Shown here in pieces: positions 18,290 through 28,807 of a stretch of DNA of 64,000 nt. Source of the DNA: Peribacillus glennii (GTDB lineage Bacteria; Bacillota; Bacilli; Bacillales; DSM-1321); the NCBI RefSeq assembly GCF_003429105.1, contig NZ_QVTD01000006.1, positions 186,001 to 250,000 of the forward strand, read 5' to 3'. The notes under the pieces were generated by a model. The model worked only from the letters and a program-made list of their open reading frames with translations. It did no database searches and was not told where the DNA came from. The first letter of the stretch is position 1, and every line of letters starts with the position of its first letter. A program made the translations under genes and the position numbers.

Positions 18290-19792
18290 ATGTGCAAAAA
18301 CAATCAAAATATGAAGTTATATATTGGAATCGTGATTATACCGCTCCTTATTTTCACAGCAGTTTATATGACTTATTTGGACAGGGCAGCGAGTCTATCG
18401 TTAAAGAAAAAGAGTGAATGGGTGGGGTCGGTCCACCACGAATATCTGGATAAGGTATTGAAGGAAACCAAGAATAACCTGGAAATCCTCGCACTCAGTG
18501 GTTCTTCCTTGCAAAATGACAAGGAAAAGAGCAAGGATCTTCTGGCCCGGGCAAAAAGTACGGATCCCCGCTATGCAGGAATGTTTTTACTGGACAGGAA
18601 AGGTTATTCGATAGCAGGAACGAATGATATGTTTTTGCATATGCCCCTTATGGATGGCAGTGATATCCGGACTTCGATTATTACCAGGAAACCCATTATA
18701 TCTGAAAAGAGAATGGACGGAAAGGGTACTTTCAGTTATTTCACCATTTCGTCTCCCATTCTTAATGAAAGAAATAATGTAACCGGGTTCTTATTGGCCC
18801 AGGTACGCATCGACTATATGGAGAATGTCATGGCCATTCTGACTCCCGACTATAAAGTAGAGGTTGTAAATAAACAGCGCTTCTCCATTTTGCGGGTCAA
18901 TCACGAAAACAACGGCGATATAAATGAAGGCAAATGGATCACTATTCCAGCTGACGAGGTTTCCTGGAGCATAAGGGTGAAGATGCCCCCAAAAAAAGAA
19001 TCGATGGATTATCGGTCTGTCATGATCGGCACCGTTTTTGGGCTAATCGTGACCCACATCATCTTTCTAACAATTAAGTACTTGCTCCTGAGAAGAGAGG
19101 CAAAAAAACAGACTCAATTGTTTGAAGCACAAAAGATTGAGGTTATAGGGACACTGGCCGCAAGTACGGCCCATGAAATTAAAAACCCGCTCACCGGAAT
19201 AAAGGGGCTAATGCAGCTTCTCCAGGAGAAGTATACAGATGGGGACGATCAATTTTATTTTTCGGTTATCATGAAGGAAATCGAACGGATAAACAACATT
19301 GTCAGCGAGTTTCTGGTGTTGGGGAAACCGATCGCCCAAAAATTGGATGTCTTGGATATCCGGCAGGTGGTTACAGACTTGCAGCCAATCCTGGAGTCGG
19401 AAGCAAAGCTTTATAATTGCCAGATGGCCGTTCATTTGCCTGATGAACCCATTATGGTGCGTTGTTCGTCCCACCAGATGAAACAGGTTGTGTTGAATGT
19501 AGCAAAAAATGGTTTTGAAGCAATGCCTGACAGAGGAAAATTATCTATAAAAATAACGGCTGAATCCAAAAGGGCGGTAATAACCATCACGGATACAGGA
19601 TTTGGAATATCCCAGGAAGGCCTCAAAAACGTTTTTCAGCCGTTTTATTCTTCCAAACAGTCAGGAACCGGGCTGGGCCTTTACGTTTGCAGGAGAATAT
19701 TGAGCCAGTTTCAAGGGAGCATCGAACTTTCAAGCAAGAAAGGCTCCGGAACACAGGCAGTCATCCAATTACCTCTCGCCAATGCTGGTTGA
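18290..19792 (+). CDS. kinD: Sporulation sensor kinase KinD
   Basis: A 500-residue membrane histidine kinase. One transmembrane helix (about residues 10-30) and an extracellular Cache-type sensor (about 45-235) are followed by a second helix (about 245-268). The HisKA domain has H-box LAASTAHEIKNPL, and the HATPase has N-box and GTGLGLYVC. Same architecture and length as B. subtilis KinD (YkvD), and likewise divergent from mhqR. It should phosphorylate Spo0F in the phosphorelay in response to an extracellular small molecule. The start ATG 18290 has only a weak ribosome site. Confidence 0.88.
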   Translation: MCKNNQNMKLYIGIVIIPLLIFTAVYMTYLDRAASLSLKKKSEWVGSVHHEYLDKVLKETKNNLEILALSGSSLQNDKEKSKDLLARAKSTDPRYAGMFLLDRKGYSIAGTNDMFLHMPLMDGSDIRTSIITRKPIISEKRMDGKGTFSYFTISSPILNERNNVTGFLLAQVRIDYMENVMAILTPDYKVEVVNKQRFSILRVNHENNGDINEGKWITIPADEVSWSIRVKMPPKKESMDYRSVMIGTVFGLIVTHIIFLTIKYLLLRREAKKQTQLFEAQKIEVIGTLAASTAHEIKNPLTGIKGLMQLLQEKYTDGDDQFYFSVIMKEIERINNIVSEFLVLGKPIAQKLDVLDIRQVVTDLQPILESEAKLYNCQMAVHLPDEPIMVRCSSHQMKQVVLNVAKNGFEAMPDRGKLSIKITAESKRAVITITDTGFGISQEGLKNVFQPFYSSKQSGTGLGLYVCRRILSQFQGSIELSSKKGSGTQAVIQLPLANAG

Positions 19793-19866
19793 CGCGTAAA
19801 AAATCGTCCTGATCGGCGAAGACGGTAAATAACAATTAACACTATCATCAGTTAGGAGTTTTATTT

Positions 19867-21105
19867 ATGGCCAGCACAGCACCCGCAGTGAAAAACATAT
19901 CATCAGGAAATCCAAAGGCTACTGCCTATAATGTCCTCTTTATGATCGGTATCTGCCATTTGCTTAATGACACCATTCAATCGGTCGCTCCGGCCATGTT
20001 CCCAATTCTTGAAAAGTCCATGTCGTTAAGTTATACCCAGCTTGGCATGATTGCGTTCGCGCTGAATATCGTTTCATCCCTCATGCAGCCTGCCGTGGGC
20101 TGGTATACGGATAAAAAGCCTTTGCCGTACGCACTGCCCATTGCCCTTACCTTTTCATTGGCGGGCATAGTCCTATTGGCGATGGCCCCTACTTATATTG
20201 TTGTCATATTGTCCGTATTATTGATTGGTGTGGGCTCCGCCGTTTTCCATCCGGAAGGTTCCAGGGTTGCATTTCTCGCTGGCGGGCCTAAGAGGGGGCT
20301 TTCACAATCGATCTATCAGGTTGGGGGGAATAGCGGACAAGCCCTGGCTCCTCTGATCACGGCAGTTGTCCTTGTGCCATTCGGCCAAAAAGGAGCATTT
20401 TGGTTTGCACCGGTAGCTTTCACAGCAGTATTATTATTGGGTTATATCGCCCGCTGGTATTCTGATAGGCTTGAAGTGTTGCAGACCAAGAAGGCCTACG
20501 TGAACACAAGGGGGCGGTTGTCTAATAAGAAAGCCATTGGACTGGCGCTTGCTTTAATTCTTTTTATCATATTTGCCCGTTCCTGGTATATTTCCTGTAT
20601 TACTAACTTTTATTCCTTTTACTTGATAGAACAATATTCATTTAGCATCAAAACCGCTCAATTATATATTTTTGCTTTTTTGGCAGCTGGTGCACTTGGG
20701 ACTTTCTTTGGCGGGCCCCTAGCCGATCGTTACGGGCGGAAAAGAATCATTTTTATTTCATTTGCCGGCAGTGCGCCATTAACGATTCTATTGCCTTTTG
20801 TACCTCCGTTCGCATCTTTTATTTTAGTTGCTATGGCCGGTTTTACGATCTTGACGAGCTTTTCGGTTACAGTTATTTATGCCCAGGAGCTTGTCCCCGG
20901 GAAAGTCGGCACCATGGCAGGGCTGACAGTCGGACTCGCTTTTGGAATGGGGGCAATTGGCTCTGTGGCATTAGGTTCCATTGCAGATGTAATCGGGATA
21001 GACAGGACTATAAAAATCGTCGGATTCATGCCCCTCCTCGGCCTGGCAGCCTTCTTCCTGCCTTCTGATGAAAAGCTCAGGAAGTGGTATTTCAATGCCG
21101 GATGA
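19867..21105 (+). CDS. MFS exporter, fosmidomycin-resistance (Fsr)-like
   Basis: A 412-residue, 12-helix major facilitator. The motif HLLNDTIQSVAPAMFP in helix 1 and the GSAVFHPEGSR segment in helix 4 are typical of the Fsr family. The MFS motif GPLADRYGRKR lies between helices 8 and 9. Family members export fosmidomycin-like or other drugs; the natural substrate is unknown. TAGGAG lies upstream of ATG 19867. It follows kinD by 74 bp on the same strand. Confidence 0.88.
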   Translation: MASTAPAVKNISSGNPKATAYNVLFMIGICHLLNDTIQSVAPAMFPILEKSMSLSYTQLGMIAFALNIVSSLMQPAVGWYTDKKPLPYALPIALTFSLAGIVLLAMAPTYIVVILSVLLIGVGSAVFHPEGSRVAFLAGGPKRGLSQSIYQVGGNSGQALAPLITAVVLVPFGQKGAFWFAPVAFTAVLLLGYIARWYSDRLEVLQTKKAYVNTRGRLSNKKAIGLALALILFIIFARSWYISCITNFYSFYLIEQYSFSIKTAQLYIFAFLAAGALGTFFGGPLADRYGRKRIIFISFAGSAPLTILLPFVPPFASFILVAMAGFTILTSFSVTVIYAQELVPGKVGTMAGLTVGLAFGMGAIGSVALGSIADVIGIDRTIKIVGFMPLLGLAAFFLPSDEKLRKWYFNAG

Positions 21106-21235
21106 CGGATGTTAGTTAAATCAGCAATGCAAATTTCGGGAACAATTTATCCACTTTTGGATAGTATATGATGTATCTTCACTATAGGCGGACGGAAGGC
21201 ACCGAAGGATTTTACTTAAGGGGGTGAGTGCACAT

Positions 21236-21964
21236 ATGAGCGAAGTATTGATTGGCAGTATTTTATCTGCCATGTCCACCGGGGCGGGAGCGCTAGTGAT
21301 TCTCTTCCTTAAGGGCGCGATTTCACATAGGTTCAGGGATTCACTTTTGGCCTTTACTGCGGGCATCATGATGGCTGCTTCCCTTCAGGGCCTGATTCCC
21401 GGGTCCCTGGAAAGCGGCGGTTATATACAGCTTGTAATCGGAGTGTTATTAGGAGTCCTGACTTTAACGGTTTTGGAAAAAAACATTCCGCATATGGATC
21501 TAGAGCATACCAAAAGCGGAATAGAATTCGATGAAAAGGCCCTGCTGATTATCGCCGCCATTACATTGCACAATATACCGGAAGGCCTTTCAGTAGGTGT
21601 CAGTTATGCTTCCGATAACGCTGATACAGGCAATTTAATCGCTTTTGCAATCGGGCTACAGAATGCACCGGAAGGTTTGTTGGTCGCCCTGTTCTTAATC
21701 AATCAGGAAATCAGCAGGATTAAAGCTTTTACTCTTGCAACATTAACGGGAACAATTGAAATCGTTACTTCATTACTGGGATACTATTTAACTTCTTATA
21801 TCGGTTTTCTTGTCCCGTACGGGCTTGCTTTTGCCGCGGGGGCAATGCTGTTCATCATCTACAAGGAACTGATTCCTGAGAGCCACGGGGACGGGAACGA
21901 ACGCAGCTCTACCTATTCATTCATCATCGGGCTGCTGTTTATGATTCTGCTGCTTGAAATGTGA
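21236..21964 (+). CDS. ZIP-family divalent metal transporter
   Basis: A 242-residue ZIP permease with seven to eight hydrophobic segments. The metal-binding motifs HNIPEGLSVGVS (helix 4) and QNAPEGLLVA (helix 5; His replaced by Gln) are clear. It probably imports Zn2+, Mn2+ or Fe2+. I start at ATG 21236, eight bases after AAGGGGGTGA, and not at the GTG 12 bases upstream that overlaps this site. Confidence 0.88.
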   Translation: MSEVLIGSILSAMSTGAGALVILFLKGAISHRFRDSLLAFTAGIMMAASLQGLIPGSLESGGYIQLVIGVLLGVLTLTVLEKNIPHMDLEHTKSGIEFDEKALLIIAAITLHNIPEGLSVGVSYASDNADTGNLIAFAIGLQNAPEGLLVALFLINQEISRIKAFTLATLTGTIEIVTSLLGYYLTSYIGFLVPYGLAFAAGAMLFIIYKELIPESHGDGNERSSTYSFIIGLLFMILLLEM

Positions 21965-22055
21965 ACGCGCGCTGCATTTCCCACTTGTTTGCACTTTGAA
22001 CAACCAGGAGCCAATATATAATCATTGGGATAATAGGGACATACAGAATGTTTTG

Positions 22056-24218
22056 TCAGCCTCCAAATCCAAAGGGGAGCAGGATGTGGAAGGTCGTTCC
22101 CTTCCCTTCTTCGCTTTCCACCTCGACCAGGCCGTTGTGTTCCTCTATGATTTTATAGCTGACCATTAAACCAAGCCCGGTTCCCCGTTCCTTGGTCGTA
22201 TAAAAGGGCTCTCCAAGCTTTTTTAGCTTTTCTTCCGGCAGGCCCGGACCTTCGTCTTCGATGGAAATCCTAATATAGTCTTGATTTTCCCGCTTCGCTT
22301 TAATATAGATACGCCCGCCGTCCGGCATTACTTCAAGGGCATTTTTAATGATATTGATGAATACCTGTTTAAGTTGGTTCCCTTCGCAATAGATCAAGAA
22401 CTCTTCTTCGTCGAATTCAGTCAGAAATTGAATATTCTGAAATAGCGCCTGCGCCCCTAGCAATTCCAATGTTTCATGCATGATCCCGATTACATTTTGC
22501 CGAAAATAGCGCATTGCCTGTGGCTTTGCTAGCACAAGGAATTCGGTAATGATCGTTTCGATCCGCTTTATTTCCGAAGTGATTACATTAAAATAATTTG
22601 AAAAGTCTTCCTTGACACTGCCTTGGAGCAGCTGGATAAATCCCTTGAGCGCGGTCATCGGATTCCTTATTTCATGGGCGATCCCCGCCGCCAGCTCACC
22701 CACGACATTAAGGGTATCCGATTTGCGGATTTGCTCCTGCAATTCAAGTGTTTCCGTAATATCCCGGAAGATGGTCAAATGCAGCCCGGAATATAAGTTT
22801 TTCCTTGTGGAGAATTCAATGTGCTTGATCTTTCCCTGTTCAAAAGTAAGCGGAACGATTGTTTTATCCTGTCCTTTCTGCTGGACATTTTCAATATGGC
22901 TGTTAAGCTTATCTATATTGTCCGGAATCATCTCCAGGACCTCGCTGACCGACATGGAAAGAAGCTTTTCTTTTGGCAATTCCAAAATATTGCAGCCTAT
23001 TTCGTTAATATCGGCAAATCCAGACCTATTCCAGAGGATCATTCCATCCAGTGAACCCTCGAATATTTTCCTGAATTTCTTCTCACTCTTCCTTAATTCC
23101 TTTTCAATTTTCCACCGCTCGCTGACATTCCTGAAAATCGTTATGTTATATCCTTCACTTGAATGCATTTTGGACGTTAACTCTAACAGTTTAATTTGCC
23201 CGTTCGGCATTTTATAAAAAAGCTCTTCCCGTACCTCCCCTTTTTCGCAGAAGGTTGATACCATCGATTTATATTTCTCATCCTTTTTATAAATATAATC
23301 CTCAAGCTGTGTTCCGATCAATCGCTCACGTTTCGCTTCAAAGATCTTGCAGGCAGAGTGATTTACACGGAAAATTTCACCATGTTCATCCCAAAATACG
23401 ATAGCATCCAATGTTTGGTCAAACAACTCGGAAAATATTTGTTCGCTCTTTTCCAACTTTCTCTCAATTAGCGCCTTTTCCGTGATGTTCCTGAAGATGG
23501 ACATATAATGCTTATTAAAAATATTTGAGCTCGTTGAGTACTCAAATCGGATAATGCCTTCGCCATCACACATCTCAATGTCGCCTGTTGCTGCTCCCTT
23601 TTCCATGCTCATCTGCCAAGTTTTAAGCTGGGAAGGATTGATGAAATCCTGGATTTTTTCACCCACAAACTCTTCCCGTTTCCGGCCCATCGTTTTGCAA
23701 AAGGAAACGTTGGCATCAATGATGGCACCTTCCTTATCATAGATGACAATGCAATCAACCGCTTTATTGAACACATCGAGAAACATGTGTGTGGTCACCA
23801 TTCTTTCTTTCAACAAAGCCCTTTCTACAGACACATCCCTTAATTTGTAAACCACTTTTTTTCCTTTCTCATATGGAAAACCAATGAATTCAACCTGTTT
23901 TTGCGCGCCCGCGGCAGGCTGGATCACCCACTCATCCTTAAAGGTTCCCTTTGCAAAAATCAATTGTTCCTGATAAGAAAGAATGTCAGCCGGTGTATCA
24001 ATTAAGAAATCTTCCAAGTTTTTAGTAAGCACCTCTGCCCTGGACATGACGAATAACGAACAGGCCTCAAAATTCGAATAAATAATTTGCCTGCCTTCAT
24101 CCACGATGATCAAAGCTTCAAAGGTATGGTCGATCAATTCCTTAAATTGTTCGATTTGGCTATTTAATTTATCAATCTCCTGTTTGTAGCCGGAAACGGA
24201 TTCTATGCCTGTATACAT
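22056..24218 (-). CDS. kinE: Cytoplasmic multi-PAS sporulation kinase, KinE-like
   Basis: A 720-residue histidine kinase without membrane segments. Four PAS domains (about residues 20-125, 145-255, 265-375 and 385-495) are followed by HisKA (GELAAGIAHEIRNPM, about residue 510) and HATPase with GTGLGLMV. Size and multi-PAS layout match B. subtilis KinE (738 residues), and divergent ykrP is its neighbour there too. GGAGGG precedes ATG 24218. Likely a phosphorelay input kinase; no partner regulator is adjacent. Confidence 0.85.
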   Translation of the reverse strand: MYTGIESVSGYKQEIDKLNSQIEQFKELIDHTFEALIIVDEGRQIIYSNFEACSLFVMSRAEVLTKNLEDFLIDTPADILSYQEQLIFAKGTFKDEWVIQPAAGAQKQVEFIGFPYEKGKKVVYKLRDVSVERALLKERMVTTHMFLDVFNKAVDCIVIYDKEGAIIDANVSFCKTMGRKREEFVGEKIQDFINPSQLKTWQMSMEKGAATGDIEMCDGEGIIRFEYSTSSNIFNKHYMSIFRNITEKALIERKLEKSEQIFSELFDQTLDAIVFWDEHGEIFRVNHSACKIFEAKRERLIGTQLEDYIYKKDEKYKSMVSTFCEKGEVREELFYKMPNGQIKLLELTSKMHSSEGYNITIFRNVSERWKIEKELRKSEKKFRKIFEGSLDGMILWNRSGFADINEIGCNILELPKEKLLSMSVSEVLEMIPDNIDKLNSHIENVQQKGQDKTIVPLTFEQGKIKHIEFSTRKNLYSGLHLTIFRDITETLELQEQIRKSDTLNVVGELAAGIAHEIRNPMTALKGFIQLLQGSVKEDFSNYFNVITSEIKRIETIITEFLVLAKPQAMRYFRQNVIGIMHETLELLGAQALFQNIQFLTEFDEEEFLIYCEGNQLKQVFINIIKNALEVMPDGGRIYIKAKRENQDYIRISIEDEGPGLPEEKLKKLGEPFYTTKERGTGLGLMVSYKIIEEHNGLVEVESEEGKGTTFHILLPFGFGG

Positions 24219-24439
24219 TTTTCCAACCCTCCGTTAACCACTTTTATACCAATATTCTACATAAATACCGAAATTTCCTATAGACACAAATGGGTAAAAG
24301 GTAGTATTTTTTTAAGTGAATTTCAATCCAAAAAAATTTGGTTAATATTACATGTTTATATAAAGGAATTTTTCTTTATAATGTCGGGTATTAAGGGAAG
24401 GAGTCTATTATCTATAAACTGCCTGGCCTGGAGGGAAAC

Positions 24440-25495
24440 ATGAGACAACGGGATTATTTTTTTGATAATGCAAAATTTATCTTGATCGCTTTTGTAGTAT
24501 TCGGCCATTTGCTAAAAGCTTTTGTGAATGATAATGAAGCGATATATTCACTTTACAAAACAATATATACGTTCCATATGCCTGCCTTTATCCTTGTTTC
24601 GGGCTTCTTTGCTAAAGGATTCTACAAAAAGGGCTATGTTTCGAAAATCACGAAAAAGCTTATTCTTCCTTATATGATCTTCCAAGTCATATACGCTGTT
24701 TATTATTACTACTTATACCATAAATCCAGCCTGGCTTTGGATTTCCTATATCCGCAGTGGTCCCTGTGGTTTTTGATCAGCTTGTTTTGCTGGAATATCA
24801 TGCTGCTTGGATTTGCTAAACTGAAGCCGGCGTCGGGCATCGGGCTTGCACTATTGATTGCCTTATTAATCGGTTATGTCGATTCGGTATCAAACTATTT
24901 AAGCCTTTCGAGAACTTTTGTATTTTTTCCGATGTTCTTGATCGGTTACCATTTATCGAAAGACCATATCAACCAGTTGTTCACGTTTAAAGCACGCACC
25001 TTTGCTTTTCTTATAATGGCTGCGGTTTTTATCGGATTTTATATTAATCCCGATATCAATTATAAGTGGCTGCTAGGCTCCAAACCGTATTCGGAACTGG
25101 AGGCAGCGAGCCTAATTTCCATGTTTAAGCGTTTAGGATTTTACGTATTGAGCCTTGTGATGGTTTTTAGTTTCTTAGCTCTTATACCTGCGGGGCATTA
25201 TTTCTTTACTCAGTGGGGAAAGCAGACCTTGTATGTTTATTTGCTTCATGGATTTTTTGTCCGGTTTTTCCGGGAAAGCGAAATTCGAGACCACTTTACC
25301 AATCTTGAAAACTTCTTGATGCTTGGCGGTATTTCCTTGCTAATAACGATTGTCCTGTCAAGCAGGATCATCGCTTCAATCGCCCAGCCGTTGATTGAAC
25401 TGGAGTTTTCCCGGACTAAGAAATTAATACAAAGTGTTGGCATGTACATCAAGCTGTATAAAGAAAAATGGCAGAAACAGTCGTCAAGCTATTAA
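24440..25495 (+). CDS. ykrP: Membrane acyltransferase YkrP
   Basis: A 351-residue acyltransferase-3-family membrane protein with about ten helices. The N-terminal RDYFFDNAKFILIAFVVFGH carries the family's conserved His, and TFHMPAFILVSGF follows. Such proteins O-acetylate extracellular glycans (fucose 4-O-acetylase-like). Divergent from kinE as in B. subtilis. ATG 24440 follows GGAGGG. Acceptor unknown. Confidence 0.85.
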   Translation: MRQRDYFFDNAKFILIAFVVFGHLLKAFVNDNEAIYSLYKTIYTFHMPAFILVSGFFAKGFYKKGYVSKITKKLILPYMIFQVIYAVYYYYLYHKSSLALDFLYPQWSLWFLISLFCWNIMLLGFAKLKPASGIGLALLIALLIGYVDSVSNYLSLSRTFVFFPMFLIGYHLSKDHINQLFTFKARTFAFLIMAAVFIGFYINPDINYKWLLGSKPYSELEAASLISMFKRLGFYVLSLVMVFSFLALIPAGHYFFTQWGKQTLYVYLLHGFFVRFFRESEIRDHFTNLENFLMLGGISLLITIVLSSRIIASIAQPLIELEFSRTKKLIQSVGMYIKLYKEKWQKQSSSY

Positions 25496-25501
25496 TAAGT
25501 A

Positions 25502-25618
25502 AAACGGAAGCACCTGGCAGAGTATATCGGCACAAGTACTTCCTATCGCGTCGGGTTGGGAGCTGGCCGACGAAAAACGCCACATCCACATGTCTTCGCC
25601 GGCACCATTATTCCGTTT
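25502..25618. other. Hairpin-rich intergenic element
   Basis: AAACGGAA (25502-25509) is the exact complement of TTCCGTTT (25611-25618), enclosing a perfect CGTCGG/CCGACG helix (25549-25554 with 25567-25572). It lies between ykrP and the lutC terminator and has no open frame. Function unknown; it may be a relic of the dispersed repeats. Confidence 0.35.
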
Positions 25619-25670
25619 ATTAAGCAAAATTCAGTTACTACTGGAAAATAGTAATCTTTTTTATTTCTAT

Positions 25671-25702
25671 AAGAAAAGCGTCCCGGCCAGGACGCTTTTC
25701 TT
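25671..25702. terminator. Bidirectional terminator, lutC/ykrP
   Basis: A 13-bp perfect stem AAGAAAAGCGTCC / GGACGCTTTTCTT with a short loop ends one base after the lutC stop; T-rich on both strands. Confidence 0.88.
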
Positions 25703-26417
25703 ATTTATCATCGACAACAATATATGCAGCCTTTACCGGGCCGTGAACCCCGACGACAAGGTCCATTTCGATATCGGCAGAATTGCTCGGGCCGGTTACA
25801 TAGTTGATACAGGCTGGGAGGACTTCCCCTGTTTCCACTTTCTCCTGAATCCTTTGTGCCGCCTGGGTCATACGCGGGACGATGGTGCTTTTCGGAATGA
25901 TGGAAATATGAACCGTCGGCAGAAGGCTCACCGAACGTCCTTTATCCTTATCGCTGAACAAAACGACGGTACCTGACTCTGCCAATGTGATTTCACTGAA
26001 GGTAATACCCACGTTTGCCTGCTCAGCCAAATCAATGTTCTCACGGCCGATTTCATGATTCCATTCATGAACGGAGATATCTTCCGCAGGCCATGCAACA
26101 TGGATCAACTCAGATAAACCAAACTCTTTAAAACGTGTGTCCTTCGGGATGACCACCGGCCCCCCGCCCATGCTTTCCACGACGAATTTAAGGGTATCCG
26201 CAAGCTGGCCTGCCGTGGTTTGATAAAATTCTGTATGGATTCGTGTACAATGGTTTTTAAGTATCAAAACCAGCTCTTCCTGTGTCGCTCCTTTAAGTAC
26301 CTCATGCTGCGGCTGAAATTTCCACTCGGGGCGCTTGATATGGGTCACTCTCTCTCTTCCAAGCTGCCTTGCGATATTATCTAAAAACGACTCTCTATTT
26401 TGGATGTTTCCTGCCAT
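25701..26417 (-). CDS. lutC: Lactate utilisation protein LutC
   Basis: A 238-residue LUD-domain protein (LutC/YkgG family), third component of the LutABC complex that oxidises L-lactate to pyruvate. Typical motifs are FGLSELIHVAWPAEDI, GITFSEITLAESGTVV and the end ADIEMDLVVGVHGP. ATG 26417 shares one base with the lutB stop (TAATG). An in-frame ATG 36 bases upstream is inside lutB and has no ribosome site. Confidence 0.95.
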   Translation of the reverse strand: MAGNIQNRESFLDNIARQLGRERVTHIKRPEWKFQPQHEVLKGATQEELVLILKNHCTRIHTEFYQTTAGQLADTLKFVVESMGGGPVVIPKDTRFKEFGLSELIHVAWPAEDISVHEWNHEIGRENIDLAEQANVGITFSEITLAESGTVVLFSDKDKGRSVSLLPTVHISIIPKSTIVPRMTQAAQRIQEKVETGEVLPACINYVTGPSNSADIEMDLVVGVHGPVKAAYIVVDDK

Positions 26418-27844
26418 TACGATTCCCCCCTTTTGTCCCGGTTCTTGAACCAATCCCTGAATCTTTCCTTGTTCGGTGCCGGGAAATCGCGAATTTCAGT
26501 CCAGGCTTTAAGCGGTCCCGGTCCTTTGGAGATCTTTTCGCCGGCAGTAAACGGGCTCATGGCGGAAGGCGCAATTTTTGAACCCAATTTATAAAGAGCA
26601 GGTGATGCAGCCCCTAAACCGAAAGCTTTCATTGCCAATTTTTCAGATACTGGGGCACGCCCTTCCCGTTCGACGATTACCTGCCGGTGTTTATGCAACA
26701 GTTCATGGAGCGGTATTTTTACCGGACACGCATCCGTGCAGGCTGCGCAAAGTGTTGATGCATAAGGCAATTCTTTGAAATCATCATAACCTCCGAGCAG
26801 CGGGGACAGCACAGCACCAATCGGACCCGAATAGATGGATCCGTAGGAATGGCCGCCAACATGGCGGTAAACAGGGCAGACATTGACACATGCCGCACAC
26901 CGGATACACTGAAGTACAGACTGGAATTCGGTGCCAAGTATTTTTGATCTCCCGTTATCAACAATGACCAGGTGGAATTCTTCCGGCCCGTCCACATCCC
27001 CTTGTGCCCTCGGCCCTGTCAATGCGGTGATATAGCTCGTAAGCCGTTGGCCTACAGCACTTCTGGTCAGCATGCTGACCAAAACCTCAAACTCTTTATG
27101 GGACGGGACAATCCGTTCCATACCCATTACAGTTATTTGCGTTTTTGGAAGGCTCGTCACCAGTCGCCCGTTGCCTTCATTCGTTACAAGACCTACCGAT
27201 CCGCTGTCGGCAATTGCAAAATTACAGCCTGTGATTCCAACATCCGCCGTTAAAAAATCTTTTCTTAGGATTTCGCGGACATGTGCTGTCAATTCTTTTG
27301 GGTTCTCTGTTTTTTGATATGCAAGTTTCTCCTTGAAAACATCGCGAATTTGTTCTTTATTTTTATGGAGGGCAGGTGCAACGATGTGGGAAGGGGGATC
27401 ATGGTCATCTACCTGCAGGATGTACTCGCCCAAGTCGGTTTCGACAACCTCACAGCCGGTCTCCTCCAGCACCGCGTTAAGATTTATTTCTTCTGTTACC
27501 ATTGATTTCGATTTCACGATTTTCCTTGCATTTTTCGATTGGATAACTTCCTTAACATAAGCACTTGCCTCCTCGGCAGTCTGTGCAAAGAAAACATGGC
27601 CTCCAAGCCTGGAAACGTTTTCAGTAAGTTGATGGAGATAGTAATCAAGATTTTCGAGAACATGCTGCCTGATTTCTTCCCCATGCGAACGCCAAGACTC
27701 CCAATTTCCGAGCTCTTCAATTGCATCAAGGCGGCGTCCATGCAATCTTTCCTGTGCGCTTGAAATTGCGGAGCGCATGAATTTATTTTCCAATTCGGTA
27801 CTGACACGCTCTTTAAAATCAACAGAACCAAATTTCATTGGCAT
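26417..27844 (-). CDS. lutB: Lactate utilisation iron-sulfur protein LutB
   Basis: A 475-residue LUD-domain plus ferredoxin-like protein. The N-terminal LUD domain (about residues 70-295) is followed by two 4Fe-4S motifs, [14 protein letters not shown] (about residue 310) and [13 protein letters not shown] (about residue 365). It forms the electron-transfer core of LutABC in L-lactate oxidation. It follows lutA after 55 bp. GGGG nine bases before ATG 27844 supports the start. Confidence 0.96.
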   Translation of the reverse strand: MPMKFGSVDFKERVSTELENKFMRSAISSAQERLHGRRLDAIEELGNWESWRSHGEEIRQHVLENLDYYLHQLTENVSRLGGHVFFAQTAEEASAYVKEVIQSKNARKIVKSKSMVTEEINLNAVLEETGCEVVETDLGEYILQVDDHDPPSHIVAPALHKNKEQIRDVFKEKLAYQKTENPKELTAHVREILRKDFLTADVGITGCNFAIADSGSVGLVTNEGNGRLVTSLPKTQITVMGMERIVPSHKEFEVLVSMLTRSAVGQRLTSYITALTGPRAQGDVDGPEEFHLVIVDNGRSKILGTEFQSVLQCIRCAACVNVCPVYRHVGGHSYGSIYSGPIGAVLSPLLGGYDDFKELPYASTLCAACTDACPVKIPLHELLHKHRQVIVEREGRAPVSEKLAMKAFGLGAASPALYKLGSKIAPSAMSPFTAGEKISKGPGPLKAWTEIRDFPAPNKERFRDWFKNRDKRGES

Positions 27845-27899
27845 TTTCCAAAGCCCCTTTCTTATTTTAGGTTGGATTTTTCTGGAAGGAACAGGGCAC

Positions 27900-28616
27900 T
27901 TAACGGCTGTTTAATACTTCCGCAATATGCATCACTCTGATCGGTTTTCCTTTTCGGCCGATTCTGCCCCCGATGTTCATCATGCAGCCTGCATCCCCGC
28001 CGATTATGATCTCAGCGTCTGTCTCCTCGATATGCTCGACCTTTTCATCGACCATCTGCTCTGAGATTTGTCCCATTTTAACAGAAAATGTTCCGCCGAA
28101 CCCGCAGCAATTATGGGCTCCTGGAAGCGGAACGAACTCAAGTCCCTTTACATTGGCCAAAAGCCTGAACGGAGCTTCTTTCACGCCCAATAGGCGCGTC
28201 ATGTGGCAAGAAGTATGATAGGTCGCTTTCCCGTTCATACGGGCTCCAACATCCTCAATGCCCAATACATCCACAATAAACTGGGTCAGTTCATATGTTT
28301 TGTCCGCTACGTTCTGGGCTCTTTCCCTCCATTCCCCATCATCCTTAAAGATATGAGGGTACTCTTTGAACATGGTCGCACATGAGCCGGATGGGGTAAC
28401 TATGTATTCAGCGTTTTCAAACGTACCAATCATCTTTTTCATGGCTTCTTTTGATTCTTTGACATATCCGCTGTTATATGCTGGCTGGCCGCAGCATACC
28501 TGTGAATCAGGGAATTCTATATCACAGCCCAATCTTTCCAACAGTTCAACGGTTGCTTTGCCAACGCCTGATTGGAACATGTCCACAAGACAGGTCGCAA
28601 AAAGAGTTACTTTCAT
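27900..28616 (-). CDS. lutA: Lactate utilisation protein LutA
   Basis: A 238-residue protein of the CCG-domain (heterodisulfide-reductase-like) family with two cysteine-rich motifs, [10 protein letters not shown] and [11 protein letters not shown]. First gene of lutABC. The start ATG 28616 has GGAGG seven bases upstream and matches the family start [13 protein letters not shown]; the longer frame to 28688 includes the promoter and operator region and is rejected. A GTCATC/GATGAC palindrome lies 41 bp upstream. Confidence 0.95.
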   Translation of the reverse strand: MKVTLFATCLVDMFQSGVGKATVELLERLGCDIEFPDSQVCCGQPAYNSGYVKESKEAMKKMIGTFENAEYIVTPSGSCATMFKEYPHIFKDDGEWRERAQNVADKTYELTQFIVDVLGIEDVGARMNGKATYHTSCHMTRLLGVKEAPFRLLANVKGLEFVPLPGAHNCCGFGGTFSVKMGQISEQMVDEKVEHIEETDAEIIIGGDAGCMMNIGGRIGRKGKPIRVMHIAEVLNSR

Positions 28617-28656
28617 CTTAAATCCTCCCTTAACACTTTCATTGGGTATTCGACAG

Positions 28657-28669
28657 GTCATCGGATGAC
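28657..28669 (-). promoter_or_regulatory. Likely LutR operator in the lutABC promoter
   Basis: GTCATC-G-GATGAC is a perfect 13-base palindrome. It sits just downstream of a -10-like TATAAG and upstream of the lutA ribosome site. It has the TCATC-N-GATGA form that I recall for B. subtilis LutR sites, and lutR is the next gene, so repression of lutABC in the absence of lactate is the likely role. Confidence 0.65.
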
Positions 28670-28807
28670 TTATAATTACTAGCTTCATACACCAATTAAT
28701 CAGGTACTTGTTTAATACTTGTTAAATAAAACTATAACATTTTAAATTTTCAAAAGATACGAAATTTATACAATAAATAACAAAATATACTGGCAAAATA
28801 GCCTAAC

